A DNA stretch of 64,000 bases. It comes from Kiritimatiellia bacterium (lineage in GTDB: Bacteria; Verrucomicrobiota; Kiritimatiellia; UBA8416; YA12-FULL-48-11). The stretch lies in NCBI GenBank assembly GCA_028716365.1, contig JAQUPZ010000009.1:1-64000 (forward strand). The letters are read 5' to 3'. The translations under genes and the position numbers were made by a program. The notes under the pieces were generated by a model. It was given only the letters and a program-made list of their open reading frames with translations. It did not search any database and had not been told where the DNA came from. This document shows, one piece after another, positions 36,054 through 45,376 of this stretch (positions are counted from its first letter, which is position 1; every line of letters starts with the position of its first letter).

Positions 36054-37643
36054 TCATTGTATTCGCTCCACATCAACATACAACGCCGTCAACGGCGGCG
36101 CATCGTGAACGTAAAGCAGGCGTCCGGGACGGACCTCGTGGAGCGTTGTGTAGTTGAAGCCGCTTCGGTCCGTTATCGTTTGGTGATATCCCCACGTCTT
36201 CCCCTGGTCCGTGCTGAACATCAGGTTACACCCAGGCCTGCCGTAACTGCATGCAAGCACTCCGTTGTTCATGCAGACCACGTCGGCATCTACGCTTCCC
36301 TCCTCCAGGACCGCCGGCGGACTCCACGTTTTGCCTCCATCGTGCGACCAAACCTGTAACAGCGGCGTGGTGCCCCCCTGCCGCAGTAGTGCCGTCCATT
36401 CTGTTTCCGAGATCCGCACCACGCCCGGCTCATGGCCCTTACCTATGGTGGAGAAATGGGTCCATGTTTTTCCCTGGTCGATTGTCTTCAACAGATAACT
36501 GTTCTTCCGTCCATCGTAGACTACCGCAAGGATCGAGCCATCCGGCATGGCAAAAATGTGGCGGTCAAAGACCATGATCTCGTGGGTATCCTTTGGCACG
36601 GTGATCTTGTTCTCGAACATAACGAAGGAATTTGCCATGCGATCAAAAAGGTAACTCATACCAATGTAATGAACCTTGCCGACATAGTCCTCGTATTTCA
36701 TGTTCCACCGGGACACACCGAGGATTCTGCCGTCGGTCAGCCGGATCATCGGTTGTGGGGCAAAGGTCTTTTCCTGCAGCCCCTCGACTGGGGACCAAGT
36801 CTTGCCCTCGTCCGTGGATTTCAGGATTCCATATGGCTCATAGTGTTTGTCAGGTCCCTGTGCCACGCTCATGAGGAGGACACCCTCGCCCACGTTGTAG
36901 AGGTAGGGCCGGGTCTGTGAGATCTTCGCTGGCTTTGGGATTTGCCACGGTTCGCTCAACGTGATCTTGATCCCTTTCTTCGTGCCTGCCGTAGCAGGTC
37001 GCACACCCAGCCGCACCGACTCATAGAATGCCTCACCCAAAAATCCCTTCGAGTTGGAGCCGAACTGGATGAACGGCTTCCCCTCTGCAGGTTTCCAGAA
37101 GGCATTCTCCCCCCGAATCCGCAGTTCCCCGTCCACGCTGACACTCATATCGTTCCCGCGAATCACCAGGCGATAGTCATGGAACTTGTCCGTGGTGTTC
37201 ATCTGGTAGAAGCGATCCACGAACGTCGCGATGTATTTCTCGCAAAGCAACAGCCCTTCCTGCCTCTGCCCGTTGCTGACGAGGATGCCGATTGGCGAAC
37301 CTGACACCCATGGACAGTTAAGGCTGCTGATCCCCTTACCCTTGCCACCATGTTTGTAACCCGAGAGAGACTTGACGCGCACGCGCGCCTCAACCACGAT
37401 CTCGGAATCGGGGGACGCTTCCCACGTTGCGCGGTAACAGCGCATGTCCTGATCGGACGCATCCGCGATGCACAGCGCACCATCCACAACCTCTACTTGA
37501 ACGGAAGGGCCGCCTTCCTGGGTCCATTCCTTACCCGGCAATGCATCGCCACGGTAGGTGACCAGCCACTTCACGTCATCGGCACGAGCAACCGAGAGAC
37601 AACACGCGCACAAGAGGATCAAGGTCCACAGAATGGTTCTCAT
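36054..37643 (-). CDS. Secreted sialidase-like BNR-repeat protein
   Basis: 529 residues with AGGGGGAA before ATG 37643. The signal peptide ends near residue 21 (ACCLSVARA). Residues 25-205 form a concanavalin-like sandwich (YKHGGKGKGISSLNCPWVSG; KFHDYRLVIRGNDMSVSVDG), similar to the domain in DUF1080-type proteins. The C-terminal part is a six-bladed propeller with repeated Asp-box motifs: STDEGKTWSP, TIDQGKTWTHF, SHDGGKTWSPPA and STDQGKTWGY. The sialidase superfamily also contains enzymes and binding proteins for other sugars. The catalytic Arg triad cannot be confirmed by eye. It is probably extracellular and part of the surrounding glycan-degradation locus. Confidence 0.75.
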   Translation of the reverse strand: MRTILWTLILLCACCLSVARADDVKWLVTYRGDALPGKEWTQEGGPSVQVEVVDGALCIADASDQDMRCYRATWEASPDSEIVVEARVRVKSLSGYKHGGKGKGISSLNCPWVSGSPIGILVSNGQRQEGLLLCEKYIATFVDRFYQMNTTDKFHDYRLVIRGNDMSVSVDGELRIRGENAFWKPAEGKPFIQFGSNSKGFLGEAFYESVRLGVRPATAGTKKGIKITLSEPWQIPKPAKISQTRPYLYNVGEGVLLMSVAQGPDKHYEPYGILKSTDEGKTWSPVEGLQEKTFAPQPMIRLTDGRILGVSRWNMKYEDYVGKVHYIGMSYLFDRMANSFVMFENKITVPKDTHEIMVFDRHIFAMPDGSILAVVYDGRKNSYLLKTIDQGKTWTHFSTIGKGHEPGVVRISETEWTALLRQGGTTPLLQVWSHDGGKTWSPPAVLEEGSVDADVVCMNNGVLACSYGRPGCNLMFSTDQGKTWGYHQTITDRSGFNYTTLHEVRPGRLLYVHDAPPLTALYVDVERIQ

Positions 37644-37714
37644 TTCTATTCCCCCTACTTATGTTTGGTAAAACCCGTGTTTCTTCTCAGCCGGAGGCTG
37701 GTCGACCTTATTTA

Positions 37715-40129
37715 TTATTCAAGGCCTGACGCCAAAAATATTTTATAGTCCCGCCCTTCAATCTCGGTAGTGAAATAATTCTCGTCAACAGTTATTTTCT
37801 CAAGAGTCGCTGCATCGGTTACTTGAGCGATTTTCGACGAGAGAAAAATTTGAGTAAATTTCCTTCCCATGAAAAACTCCGGATTCAATCTGATTTTGCA
37901 TTTCTGTCCTTCCAACCCCAAATTAGACACATTGACGAGATACTTGTTCCCGTTTTTATAGGAACTGATGAATATGTTTTTCGCTTTTGTCTGTGCCGGA
38001 TGCTTTTTGCCCCAATACGGAAAAAACTCAACCTTCTCATCTGCTATCCCGAAATCCTGCCTTATTTTTTGAAGTTCATGGGCAGGATTAGGATTACAAA
38101 ATATCGGCCAGACTAAATTGTCGTGCAAAACCACCATGGCCAGGAAATCGCGCGTCGCCTTTTCGGAAGTTCTTATCTCCTTATTGAATGATTCATTTTT
38201 CCAGAGGTTGCTCATTACTAGGGCCGCAAACCCGAATTGTTTGCCGCATAGCACAACCCAACGGTCAAGCGGGGCCGCGTAGTAGTACCAATCCTTTCCA
38301 CCGTTTTTAATGCATTCCAGGATCACATCCGCCCCTTTTGAATATTCATCGAAGAAAGTCTTTCTACATAAGTAGCCGACGTTTAAGTCCTCCCCGGTCA
38401 AAGTGCCGTCGCAGAAACTTATGATCGGAATGGGGAGAGTCGCCGCGCCATGGACTATCATGATCGGTGGCTTGCCCCTTTCCTTAAGAAAAATCGCGCA
38501 AATCCTTTTGATCAAATCTCTTTTCGCAAACCAGTCGTAGTCCGGATATCTTTTTCCGTCACCGGCGACATAACCGGCGTCGTGGCGCGGATTTATGTCC
38601 GCCATCGGCCCCCATTCGTCCAGATCGGAAATTCCATCGGCGCCGGCCTTCGCGTGTTGTTCAACCAGATAACAGAAAAAATCGCTGTAACTGCTCTTCA
38701 TACTCACCAAAAATTGTTTCTCACCTTTTTCCTTGTTATAAGGCGTATAACCGGGAGGTTCTATCCGCCATTCTTGATAATATTTTATTTCCGGTGGCTG
38801 CCATTTAAAAATACCGGCCTTCTTCACAACATTGGTCTCAGCGTGATCGTTGGCAGGATTCCAATCCGGCGGGACCAATGTTTCGGGCGTTTCCAAAATC
38901 CCCATGGTCATCAAGCGCGGATCAAGATAAAGAGTGCCATAACGGCCTTCGGTATGTATTTTCTCAATATATTCCTTATAACTGCTCAAGTTCTGGATCC
39001 GCGGATAGAACCCGACCGGCATGGAATACTTACCACTGACGCCGTATTTGATCTTGATAAAAACATCTTTCTGTTTCTCGTTAGCGCTGTGTGTCCAGCC
39101 CCGCCAGCCTTTTGTTTCCGGGCGTACGGGCGTGGCGAACATTCCAAAGGTATAGGTGACTGGCATAGAGACACGCACCGGCTGACTGACGGGTGATATT
39201 TCCAGCACGACTTCATCCTGTTGCCGCACAATTTTCAAGGCGGCCGGGCGTTGGTCCGGTTCAATCGGCGACCAATATTGTTCGGAATGACAAAACCACA
39301 GAAAGCCCTTTTCGTAATCTCCCATCCAGACCAGTGTCTTAAAAGGCGACTTCCAGATGACGCCTTCGCCTTTTGGTAAATCCCGTGAATACGAATTCCT
39401 GGGAAGATTTAATGAGCCACCCGCTTTATCTTTCGCCCCGATGTAATGCATAAATAACGCGTGTTTCCCGGGATAATTAATCCTGTATTTGAAACTGTTA
39501 AGCTCAATGCTCCCTTTCGGAATTATTTTAAAATCAATTCTAATCATGCCATCGTATTCAACGCTTGTTCTTGTCTCTATGTCCGCGTCTTCTGATGTTG
39601 CCTTTGCAAGATATTCCGCCCTGCCTTTCGGATTTTTGAGCAGCGTTCTGGACTCCGGCTTGAATTCCGTTTTTTTCCCATTGATCTCAATTTCAAAACT
39701 CATCGGCTTGTCGAAAAACGACATTCCGCGAATTTCCGACTGGGACAAGAAGCCATAGTCATCAAGGGAATATTTCCTGCCCCAGACTTCAATCTTGCCT
39801 TTGGCATCGGCCTTCACCGGATCAAAGGGCGGGAGAACAAAATTATCATCTAAAGCCTCGATCCCGCGCCGGTTTACCAGCCAGTCTTCCTTGGACACAT
39901 CTACTTCCGGCGGTACCGGTAAAACCAGAGGTTTCTTAACCGGTTCCTGCTGTTTTTTTTCACCTGGTTTAACGGGGGATTCTTTAATACTGACAGCCGA
40001 TTGCGCGCCTTCGGCTTTATTTTCCTGCGCTTTTACCAACATATTTGTGTTCGCAAGACAGGCAAACAGCAAAATTACCGTGAAGTTGTAGTTATAAGAA
40101 ATTGCTTTTGTGACATTGGCATAAACCAT
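37715..40129 (-). CDS. Secreted DUF6067/GH123-like glycosidase
   Basis: 804 residues from ATG 40129. The hydrophobic segment FTVILLFACLANTNML is a signal peptide, followed by a Lys/Glu/Pro-rich linker (35-75). A beta-sandwich N-terminal domain (80-350) ends in FGMFATPVRPETKGWRGW; this ATPVRP/KGWR signature is typical of DUF6067 (GH123-like) proteins. The barrel (about 355-700) includes DGISDLDEWGPMADINPRHD, with acidic residues where GH123 enzymes have their catalytic pair. The C-terminal domain is a small sandwich. Related enzymes remove amino sugars by substrate-assisted catalysis, but the substrate here is unknown. It is divergently transcribed from the PL11 gene and shares a duplicated control region with the 32.8-33.2 kb spacer. 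Confidence 0.7.
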   Translation of the reverse strand: MVYANVTKAISYNYNFTVILLFACLANTNMLVKAQENKAEGAQSAVSIKESPVKPGEKKQQEPVKKPLVLPVPPEVDVSKEDWLVNRRGIEALDDNFVLPPFDPVKADAKGKIEVWGRKYSLDDYGFLSQSEIRGMSFFDKPMSFEIEINGKKTEFKPESRTLLKNPKGRAEYLAKATSEDADIETRTSVEYDGMIRIDFKIIPKGSIELNSFKYRINYPGKHALFMHYIGAKDKAGGSLNLPRNSYSRDLPKGEGVIWKSPFKTLVWMGDYEKGFLWFCHSEQYWSPIEPDQRPAALKIVRQQDEVVLEISPVSQPVRVSMPVTYTFGMFATPVRPETKGWRGWTHSANEKQKDVFIKIKYGVSGKYSMPVGFYPRIQNLSSYKEYIEKIHTEGRYGTLYLDPRLMTMGILETPETLVPPDWNPANDHAETNVVKKAGIFKWQPPEIKYYQEWRIEPPGYTPYNKEKGEKQFLVSMKSSYSDFFCYLVEQHAKAGADGISDLDEWGPMADINPRHDAGYVAGDGKRYPDYDWFAKRDLIKRICAIFLKERGKPPIMIVHGAATLPIPIISFCDGTLTGEDLNVGYLCRKTFFDEYSKGADVILECIKNGGKDWYYYAAPLDRWVVLCGKQFGFAALVMSNLWKNESFNKEIRTSEKATRDFLAMVVLHDNLVWPIFCNPNPAHELQKIRQDFGIADEKVEFFPYWGKKHPAQTKAKNIFISSYKNGNKYLVNVSNLGLEGQKCKIRLNPEFFMGRKFTQIFLSSKIAQVTDAATLEKITVDENYFTTEIEGRDYKIFLASGLE

Positions 40130-40180
40130 AACTGTTTTGCCTTGTTTTGGCTGTCCTACCTACCCCATCTCCCAAGCAGG
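40091..40180 (-). promoter_or_regulatory. Conserved minus-strand leader, copy 2
   Basis: The 5' end and leader of the DUF6067-like gene match 32797-32880 (shared GTTATAAGAAATT, ACCATAA and TTGCCTTG blocks). The divergent spacer between 37715 and 40344 is therefore homologous to the spacer at 32.8-33.2 kb. Confidence 0.6.
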
Positions 40181-40256
40181 CGGATGAGTAATTAATAATG
40201 AGATGGAAACATAAACGTAAATATACAGCAACAATGAAAACACAAAAAACCCAGAT

Positions 40257-40343
40257 GGATATTGATCATGAAGTCTTCGTCTGGTAAGAAGCAAACAACT
40301 TGGCAATTAGTTCATTCAATAAATCCAATCCGGGAGATTGCAC
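40257..40343 (+). promoter_or_regulatory. Conserved leader with recurring motif, copy 4
   Basis: GATGGATATTGATCATGAAG, then CGTCTGGTAAGAAGCAAACA and GGGAGATTGCAC, directly precede ATG 40344. The arrangement is the same as before ATG 33201. Confidence 0.65.
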
Positions 40344-43067
40344 ATGTCTATGTTCACAAAAAAATTCCACTTATCTTTATTTCTTTCCAACATGGTTTTG
40401 ATTGTGTTTATTCTTCCTGCTTTCGCGCAACGGCTTGTCTTCGAGGCTGAGGACTGTTCCTCACCCGCCGACGCCTGGGCAAAAGACCATTCATCCTCCA
40501 ATAAGTGGAATTTATGGACAACAGACAAGGACGCCATCAAAAAATGGTCCGGCGGCGGGAAAGTACTGCAATCTCCGGCAGTAATGGTTGATCGCGAAAA
40601 ACCGGAAGATGGCGCGCCTGTCCTGCACACTGTCCTCACCGGCATCCCGAAAGATACCTGGATCATTTCAATCAAGTATGGTCGTGACCTCGGCGTATCG
40701 CTCGACGGCAAAGAATGGAAACGCCTTTCCGAACTCAATGGGCAACTGGGTCGATTCGATATTTCCAATGGCAAATTCGAATTCTGGGTGGATGACCGTT
40801 ATGCAGTCAAAAAAGGCCCCGGTACTTCCTATTACGATTGTATCACCCTGACCCCCGTCATTCCGGAAAAGAATGGTATCGCGAATGGTAACTTCGAATT
40901 CAGCAAAGAACTGGCAGACAGTGGCTGGTCTTTCCAGTACCGCGAGGGAAATGGTTCTGCAGAATTAGTGAACGAAGGACATCCCGGTCGATGCGCCAGG
41001 ATTCAGTATGATGGTACAAACGACTGGACGTTCAACAACATTGGCAAGTTGGATGTACAACCATACCAGACCTGGAAAGCCACCGCCTGGATCAAGTGTC
41101 AGGATGCAAAAAACGTTTCACTCTGCATTGCAGGATGGTCAAAAGGAAAACTTACCGACCGGGACCTGGCATATAGCAGTATTTCAGGAACCAAAGACTG
41201 GACGTGCATGGAAACCACTCTTATTGTCCCTCCAGCTTATGATCAAATAAGTGCATGTTTTCTGGTTAATGGAAAAGCAACCGTATGGGCGGATGAAGTA
41301 GCTCTCGAAGCCGGTCCTCCGGCAACAGTGCCCCAACTAAAAACCAAGGTCAAAGGCTGGGCAAAAAAACGAGCGGATGAAAAACTTGGCCGCGGCATGT
41401 TGGCTATTCCCACCGAAGGCGGCAAGGTTTATCTTGGCTGGCGATTACTAAAAGACGATCCTGCAGATATTGCCTTTAACGTCTATCGCGGTACAGGCAA
41501 CGATCAGCCAGTTAAACTTAACGATAAACCCCTCAACTCCACTACTGATTTCACAGATGAAAAAGCAACTTTAAATATGGATACTGCTTACTGGGTAAGG
41601 GCTGTGGTCAATGAAAAGGAACAAAAGCCATCAGAAAAAGCACTCATCAAGGCCAGTCCCGAAATCAAACCTTATCTCTCATTTAAATTACAGGGAGATT
41701 ACACCTTTCAGAAAGTTGGTATCGGTGACCTCGACGGTGATGGACGGCTGGATTATGTGATCAAGCAGCCGGTTGATAATATTGATCCTTATGTCTTTTA
41801 CTGGAAACCCAGTCCGGACACTTACAAGCTGGAAGCATATCGCAGTGACGGTACCCTACTCTGGCGAAAAGACCTTGGCTGGGGTATCGAGCGCGGCATC
41901 TGGTACTCGCCTTACCTGGTCTATGACTTCGACGGCGACGGCAAAGCAGAAGTCGCGGTCAAGACAAGTGAAGGCGATCCGCGTGATCCCGACGGCCGTG
42001 TTACCAGCGGACCGGAATATCTCTCGATCCTTCATGGAGCAACAGGAAAGGAAAAGGTCCGAATTGACTGGCCCAGTCGCAGGGAATCCGGATGCAGTCA
42101 GTCTGCCTACAATCTTTCATCACGCAACCAACTGGGCATTGCTTATCTCGACGGCAAGACACCATGCCTGCTGGTTGCGCGCGGGACTTATACAATAATG
42201 AAAGTGATCGCCTATCAGTACCATAGAAATAAGCTTAAAGAATTATGGCGTTGGAATAATCGCGAGGAAATGACCAACCATCGCGGCCAGGGTGCCCACT
42301 GGATGCATTCGGGCGACCTTGACGACGATGGCCGCGATGAGGTGGTACTCGGCTCCAATGTGCTTGATGATGACGGGAAAGGGTTGTGGTGTACCGGCCT
42401 TGGACATCCGGATTGTTTCTTCTTCGGCGACCTCGATCCCAGTCGGCCCGGCCTGGAAATCTTTTACAACATCGAACCCGGTAAAAAGGAGAACGGCGCC
42501 TGCCTGGTGGATGCCAGAACCGGTGAAATCATCTGGGGACTCAAGGAACAGACTTATCATTGTGGTTCCGGGATGGCGTCCGACATCGACCCGACACTGC
42601 CGGGATGCGAGTGCTGGGCTGGCGAGTCTGGTAAGGGCGATCCAAAGAAAGAGAATTACAACGGCAATCCCCCTGAATGGCTGTTCTCAATCAAGGGCGA
42701 AATCCTGGCTCGCGACAAAAAAGTCCCGCCTTTCCGTGCCGTCTACTGGGACGCAGATTCACAGCGTGAGCTGATCCGCGGCGGACAGATCATGAAACAT
42801 GACGGCAAAGTTCTCACCAAGGGTATTGAAGGCTCCCAGTCGTTCTGGGCTGATATTATCGGTGACTGGCGCGAGGAACTGGTTACTTCAGTCAAGGGTG
42901 AACTGCGAATTTATACAACAACCATTCCTGCAATTGACCGTCGTATCTGTCTTCTTCAGGATCCCATTTACCGTCATGATATTGCCCATCTTGCAATGGG
43001 ATATGCCCAAATTCCCACGCACGGCAAATTCATTACGCAGACCAATCCTTCCGTATCAGCAAAATAA
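40344..43067 (+). CDS. Rhamnogalacturonan lyase, polysaccharide lyase family 11
   Basis: 907 residues from ATG 40344 (GGGAGA at 40332-40337, 6-bp spacing). The signal peptide ends near ILPAFA. Two N-terminal beta-sandwiches come first: a CBM35-like domain (LVFEAEDCSSPADAWAKDHS) and a jelly roll (WTFNNIGKLDVQPYQTWKAT). The PL11 catalytic domain starts near residue 350 (GGKVYLGWRLLKDDPADIAF) and forms an eight-bladed propeller with many calcium-binding Asp motifs (GDLDGDGRLDYV, YDFDGDGKAEVAVKTSEGDP, SGDLDDDGRDEVVLGS) and the conserved end RICLLQDPIYRHDIAHLAMG. PL11 enzymes cleave the rhamnogalacturonan I backbone of pectin by beta-elimination. It is followed 19 bp later by the beta-helix gene, probably in one transcript. 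Confidence 0.92.
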   Translation: MSMFTKKFHLSLFLSNMVLIVFILPAFAQRLVFEAEDCSSPADAWAKDHSSSNKWNLWTTDKDAIKKWSGGGKVLQSPAVMVDREKPEDGAPVLHTVLTGIPKDTWIISIKYGRDLGVSLDGKEWKRLSELNGQLGRFDISNGKFEFWVDDRYAVKKGPGTSYYDCITLTPVIPEKNGIANGNFEFSKELADSGWSFQYREGNGSAELVNEGHPGRCARIQYDGTNDWTFNNIGKLDVQPYQTWKATAWIKCQDAKNVSLCIAGWSKGKLTDRDLAYSSISGTKDWTCMETTLIVPPAYDQISACFLVNGKATVWADEVALEAGPPATVPQLKTKVKGWAKKRADEKLGRGMLAIPTEGGKVYLGWRLLKDDPADIAFNVYRGTGNDQPVKLNDKPLNSTTDFTDEKATLNMDTAYWVRAVVNEKEQKPSEKALIKASPEIKPYLSFKLQGDYTFQKVGIGDLDGDGRLDYVIKQPVDNIDPYVFYWKPSPDTYKLEAYRSDGTLLWRKDLGWGIERGIWYSPYLVYDFDGDGKAEVAVKTSEGDPRDPDGRVTSGPEYLSILHGATGKEKVRIDWPSRRESGCSQSAYNLSSRNQLGIAYLDGKTPCLLVARGTYTIMKVIAYQYHRNKLKELWRWNNREEMTNHRGQGAHWMHSGDLDDDGRDEVVLGSNVLDDDGKGLWCTGLGHPDCFFFGDLDPSRPGLEIFYNIEPGKKENGACLVDARTGEIIWGLKEQTYHCGSGMASDIDPTLPGCECWAGESGKGDPKKENYNGNPPEWLFSIKGEILARDKKVPPFRAVYWDADSQRELIRGGQIMKHDGKVLTKGIEGSQSFWADIIGDWREELVTSVKGELRIYTTTIPAIDRRICLLQDPIYRHDIAHLAMGYAQIPTHGKFITQTNPSVSAK

Positions 43068-43086
43068 TAAAGGGAGTTATTACAAT

Positions 43087-45309
43087 ATGAAATTATTGAA
43101 TCCTTATACGAATGCCAGAGTTTGGATGGCAACATTTTTGATTATCTTTTCAGGAAGTCCAGTCACCACTGCCCACGCTGAGAAATTGATAATCCATGTT
43201 GCGCCAAATGGCAATGACGCTGCAAAAGGCACAAAGAGAGCTCCTTTTGCCACGCTTGGACGGGCACGTGACGAGATCCGCAAGATCAAGAAGGAAAAAG
43301 GCCCTGCACTCGAAAACATTGAAGTCAGACTTGCCTCCGGGATTTATCAACTGGAGAAACCTTTCGAGTTGACGCAGGACGATTCAGGCAATCCCGGCAA
43401 TCGCATCATTTATCAAGCTGACAAGGGTGCTGTGGTACGACTTTGCGGCGGGAAAGAAATTTCAGGTTTCCAGCCGGTCACCGATCCGGCGATTCTCGCC
43501 CGGCTTGACAAGTCTGCACACGGCAAGGTTTGCCAGGTGAACCTGAAGGCGCTTGGAATTACCGACTACGGCAAGGCTGATGGCGGCGGCTTGGAATTGT
43601 TCTTCAACGATCAACCAATGACCGTTTCCCGCTGGCCCAATGACGGCTTTGTCCGCATTGTTGATGTTTTGCAGATCAATCCTGTGGATGTGCGCGGGAC
43701 CAAGGGTGATAAGGCCGGAAAGTTCAACTATGACGGTGACCGCCCGAAAAACTGGGAAGGCGAGAAAGACCTCTGGCTGCACGGTTACTGGTTCTGGGAC
43801 TGGTCGGATTCACGGCAAAAAGTAGAGAGTATTGACACTGTTCAACGGATCATCTCGCTCGCACCGCCACAGCATAGTTACGGCTATCGCAAGGGACAGT
43901 GGTATTATGCATTCAATGCCATCTCGGAAATAGACATGCCCGGCGAATGGTGCCTCGATCGCGAAACGGGAATTCTCTATTTCTGGCCACCGAAACCAAT
44001 CAATCAGAGCGATACAGCCGTTTCCAAACCACGCTCGTTCTTCTGTTTCTGGCGTCCCAAGCCAGTGGCCCGGGACAATGTAGTAGTTTCGATACTGACA
44101 TCGCTCATCAATATGAAGAACGCCTCCAACATCATAATCCGCGGAATGATCATGGAGGCCGCCCGCAACGTTGCGGTGAGCATGAACGGCGGAACGAGCA
44201 ACGAGATTTCAAAATGCATTGTTCGCAATATCGGCGGCAATGCCATCACCATCAACGGAGGAACAGACAGTGGAGTGGACGGCTGTGACATCTATGACAT
44301 GGCAAAAGCGGGCATCAGCATCAGTGGCGGTGACCGCACAACCCTGACGCCAGCCCGGCTTTACGCGAATAATAACCACATTCACCATATCGGTCGCTGG
44401 TGGCGGATGTACTGCGGCGGAATCAACATCAACGGTGTCGGCAACCGTGCCACCCATAACCTGATCGACAACCTCCCCCACACTGCCATTTTCTTCAGCG
44501 GTAACGATAACCTCATCGAGTTCAACGAAATTCACAGCGTCTGCTACGAGTCCAACGATGCCGGCGCCATTTATGCAGGTCGCAACTGGACCATGCGCGG
44601 GACAGTCGTCCGTTATAACTACCTGCACGACATCAGCGGTTTTGAAGGCCGGGGTTGTGTCGGCATTTACAATGATGACATGTACTGCGGTACGATCATG
44701 TACGGGAATGTTTTTTATGATGTAACAAGGGCGGCATTCATCGGCGGCGGGCGCGACTGCGTCATCGAAAACAATATTTTCGTAGACTGCAAGCCCGCGA
44801 TACACATTGACAGTCGCGCGCTCGGCTGGGCACATGAATGTGCAGACAACTGGATCAAGGAAGGAACAGAGAAAGGAACGCTCTCCGGCATTGCCTATAA
44901 TAAATCTCCCTACAACCTGCGTTACCCGCAACTGCCGAAAATTCTTGATGAAGATCCCAAGGCGCCGATGGGCAACCTCGTGGCGCGGAATATCTGCTTA
45001 GGCGGGAAATGGGACGATCTCAATGACAAACTCCGGGCAATGGTAACTTCAACCAATAACCTTCTTAATACAGACCCGCTTTTCGTGGATGCAAAGAATT
45101 TCAATTTCCAGCTCAAGGATGATTCGCCTGCCTACAAACTCGGCTTCCAGAAATTACCGGTTGAAAAGATCGGGCTTTATCAGAATAAATATCGTGCTTC
45201 ATGGCCGGTAACGAGCATGGTAAGACCAAAGCAGATACCGCCGCCTCCTCCGCCAAAAACCGCTGGTTCTTCAGGAACAGGTCCCAGTGGCACAACAAAA
45301 AAGAAATAG
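43087..45309 (+). CDS. Secreted right-handed beta-helix glycan enzyme (GH141-like)
   Basis: 740 residues from ATG 43087, with AGGGAG 10 bp upstream. The frame is open back into the PL11 gene but those codons are not used. The signal peptide is about 12-32. HVAPNGNDAAKGTKRAPFAT followed by LGRARDEIRKIK is the classic entry to right-handed parallel beta-helix enzymes, and rung repeats run from about 120 to 640 (NIIIRGMIMEAARNVAVSMN; HNLIDNLPHTAIFFSGNDNL). The Pro-rich tail (PPPPPPKTAG) is unusual. The length and start resemble GH141 proteins such as the pectin-acting BT1002, but pectate-lyase-like proteins are an alternative. Its position right after PL11 suggests work on rhamnogalacturonan side chains. 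Confidence 0.7.
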   Translation: MKLLNPYTNARVWMATFLIIFSGSPVTTAHAEKLIIHVAPNGNDAAKGTKRAPFATLGRARDEIRKIKKEKGPALENIEVRLASGIYQLEKPFELTQDDSGNPGNRIIYQADKGAVVRLCGGKEISGFQPVTDPAILARLDKSAHGKVCQVNLKALGITDYGKADGGGLELFFNDQPMTVSRWPNDGFVRIVDVLQINPVDVRGTKGDKAGKFNYDGDRPKNWEGEKDLWLHGYWFWDWSDSRQKVESIDTVQRIISLAPPQHSYGYRKGQWYYAFNAISEIDMPGEWCLDRETGILYFWPPKPINQSDTAVSKPRSFFCFWRPKPVARDNVVVSILTSLINMKNASNIIIRGMIMEAARNVAVSMNGGTSNEISKCIVRNIGGNAITINGGTDSGVDGCDIYDMAKAGISISGGDRTTLTPARLYANNNHIHHIGRWWRMYCGGININGVGNRATHNLIDNLPHTAIFFSGNDNLIEFNEIHSVCYESNDAGAIYAGRNWTMRGTVVRYNYLHDISGFEGRGCVGIYNDDMYCGTIMYGNVFYDVTRAAFIGGGRDCVIENNIFVDCKPAIHIDSRALGWAHECADNWIKEGTEKGTLSGIAYNKSPYNLRYPQLPKILDEDPKAPMGNLVARNICLGGKWDDLNDKLRAMVTSTNNLLNTDPLFVDAKNFNFQLKDDSPAYKLGFQKLPVEKIGLYQNKYRASWPVTSMVRPKQIPPPPPPKTAGSSGTGPSGTTKKK

Positions 45310-45376
45310 CAGATCATTATATCTCCGTATTTGAGTATTGAGATCAACAGCGTTCCTGTTCTATGCTATCCCGCGT

